Positions 63,530 to 64,000 of a stretch of DNA of 64,000 nt are shown piece after piece. A program made the position numbers and the translations under genes. This stretch comes from Breviolum minutum Mf 1.05b.01 (lineage: Eukaryota; Sar; Dinophyceae; Suessiales; Symbiodiniaceae), in the NCBI GenBank assembly GCA_000507305.1, contig DF241148.1, positions 8,219 to 72,218 on the forward strand, in the 5' to 3' direction. Under the pieces are notes generated by a model that was not told where the DNA came from, searched no databases, and was given only the letters and a program-made list of their open reading frames with translations. Position 1 is the first letter of the stretch. Each line of letters opens with the position of its first letter.

Positions 63530-63698
63530 CTTAACACAAAAACTGTCGTTGGAACGTCCATGACGATGACATCGATCTCTGACTCACAGCTAGGCACGAG
63601 TTGGAAAGACAGTGCTGGAGGCGCTCGATTGATCTGATTCGTCCTCAGGTCCGACCATCTATAGCTTTTTCGGGTCTCTATGACTTCAGGTTTGCCAC
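63530..63698 (-). CDS. Probable exon, unidentified protein
   Basis: Between TTCAAAG|GTGGC and GTTAAG|GTGATG the frame reads GKPEVIETRKSYRWSDLRTN, QINRAPPALSFQLVPSCESE and IDVIVMDVPTTVFVLR. Splice sites are GT-AG with AG|G. It is the most upstream exon of the 59-63.7 kb cluster that I can support. Confidence 0.4.
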
Positions 63699-64000
63699 CT
63701 TTGAAACACCGAATGTTCGTAGAAGATGTGAAGAAAATACGAAACATATTTGTTGCTGTCCTCACTTTCATGAGCATCTTCTGTTTCCTCCAGTTTCGGA
63801 CTTTGACCTGGGCAACAAAGTCTTCTCTCAACATCTGTCTGATCAACACATGAGTTCATATGTGGAACCACATCTGTGCAAGAGAACGTACACTCGCAGC
63901 ACACAAAGTCATTTCTATCACAAATTCCAAGTGGGAAGCTTTCAAGCACTTGGTTTTCTAAGTGTGATGGATCTTGCAGAGGACTTGATATCTGTGCAGT

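Overview
The window looks like nuclear DNA of a dinoflagellate, most likely of the Suessiales/Symbiodiniaceae type. This is inferred from four things seen here. First, coding blocks are split into many short exons. Second, where protein families fix the reading frame, introns often begin with GC or GA instead of GT, and acceptors are nearly always AG|G. Third, every gene I can support lies on the minus strand, as in dinoflagellate one-way gene arrays. Fourth, the families present (ubiquitin-like/BspA-LRR protein, CNG-type ion channel, CCCH protein, long Copia elements) are common there. Most of the window is intron or spacer with no coding signal that I can read.

Layout from left to right (all genes minus strand). 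1-686: 5' part of a protein with a ubiquitin-like domain followed by BspA-type leucine-rich repeats, running off the window. 1.1-3.1 kb: short coiled-coil exons and a small secreted repeat protein. 3.6-11.7 kb: scattered short exons of one or more Ala/Glu/Gln-rich proteins. 13.8-15.1 kb: an intact, intronless KIN17-type nucleic-acid-binding protein. 15.8-25.2 kb: an ABCC/MRP-type ABC transporter in at least 20 exons; the NBD2 half can be rebuilt codon by codon. A PDZ-like exon sits in the linker between TMD2 and NBD2. 26.5-30.3 kb: a voltage-sensor ion channel with a cyclic-nucleotide-binding-like domain. 30.8-36.5 kb: exons of an unidentified membrane protein.

36,687-45,773 is a complete 9.1-kb Ty1/Copia-class LTR retrotransposon on the minus strand. 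It has 277-bp LTRs that I read as identical, a 5-bp target-site duplication (GTCAC), an initiator-tRNA-Met-type primer site and a polypurine tract. Gag carries a zinc knuckle, a SAP motif and a topoisomerase-like zinc ribbon. Pol carries protease, a cytosine-methyltransferase-like domain, integrase, reverse transcriptase and RNase H. The three reading frames overlap, needing a +1 and then a -1 shift. The identical LTRs and exact duplication indicate a recent insertion.

45.8-64 kb: sparse short exons (49.5-50.6, 57.2-58.3, 59-63.7 kb), a probable intronless CCCH zinc-finger gene (54.4-55.2 kb), a long imperfect TTATCA-type simple repeat (52.2-52.9 kb) and a 9-bp minisatellite (53.4 kb). No rRNA, tRNA, CRISPR array or bacterial-type operon was found. 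Exon ends are from my own reading of frame and splice signals; those whose lengths and phases agree are given exactly and the rest are approximate.
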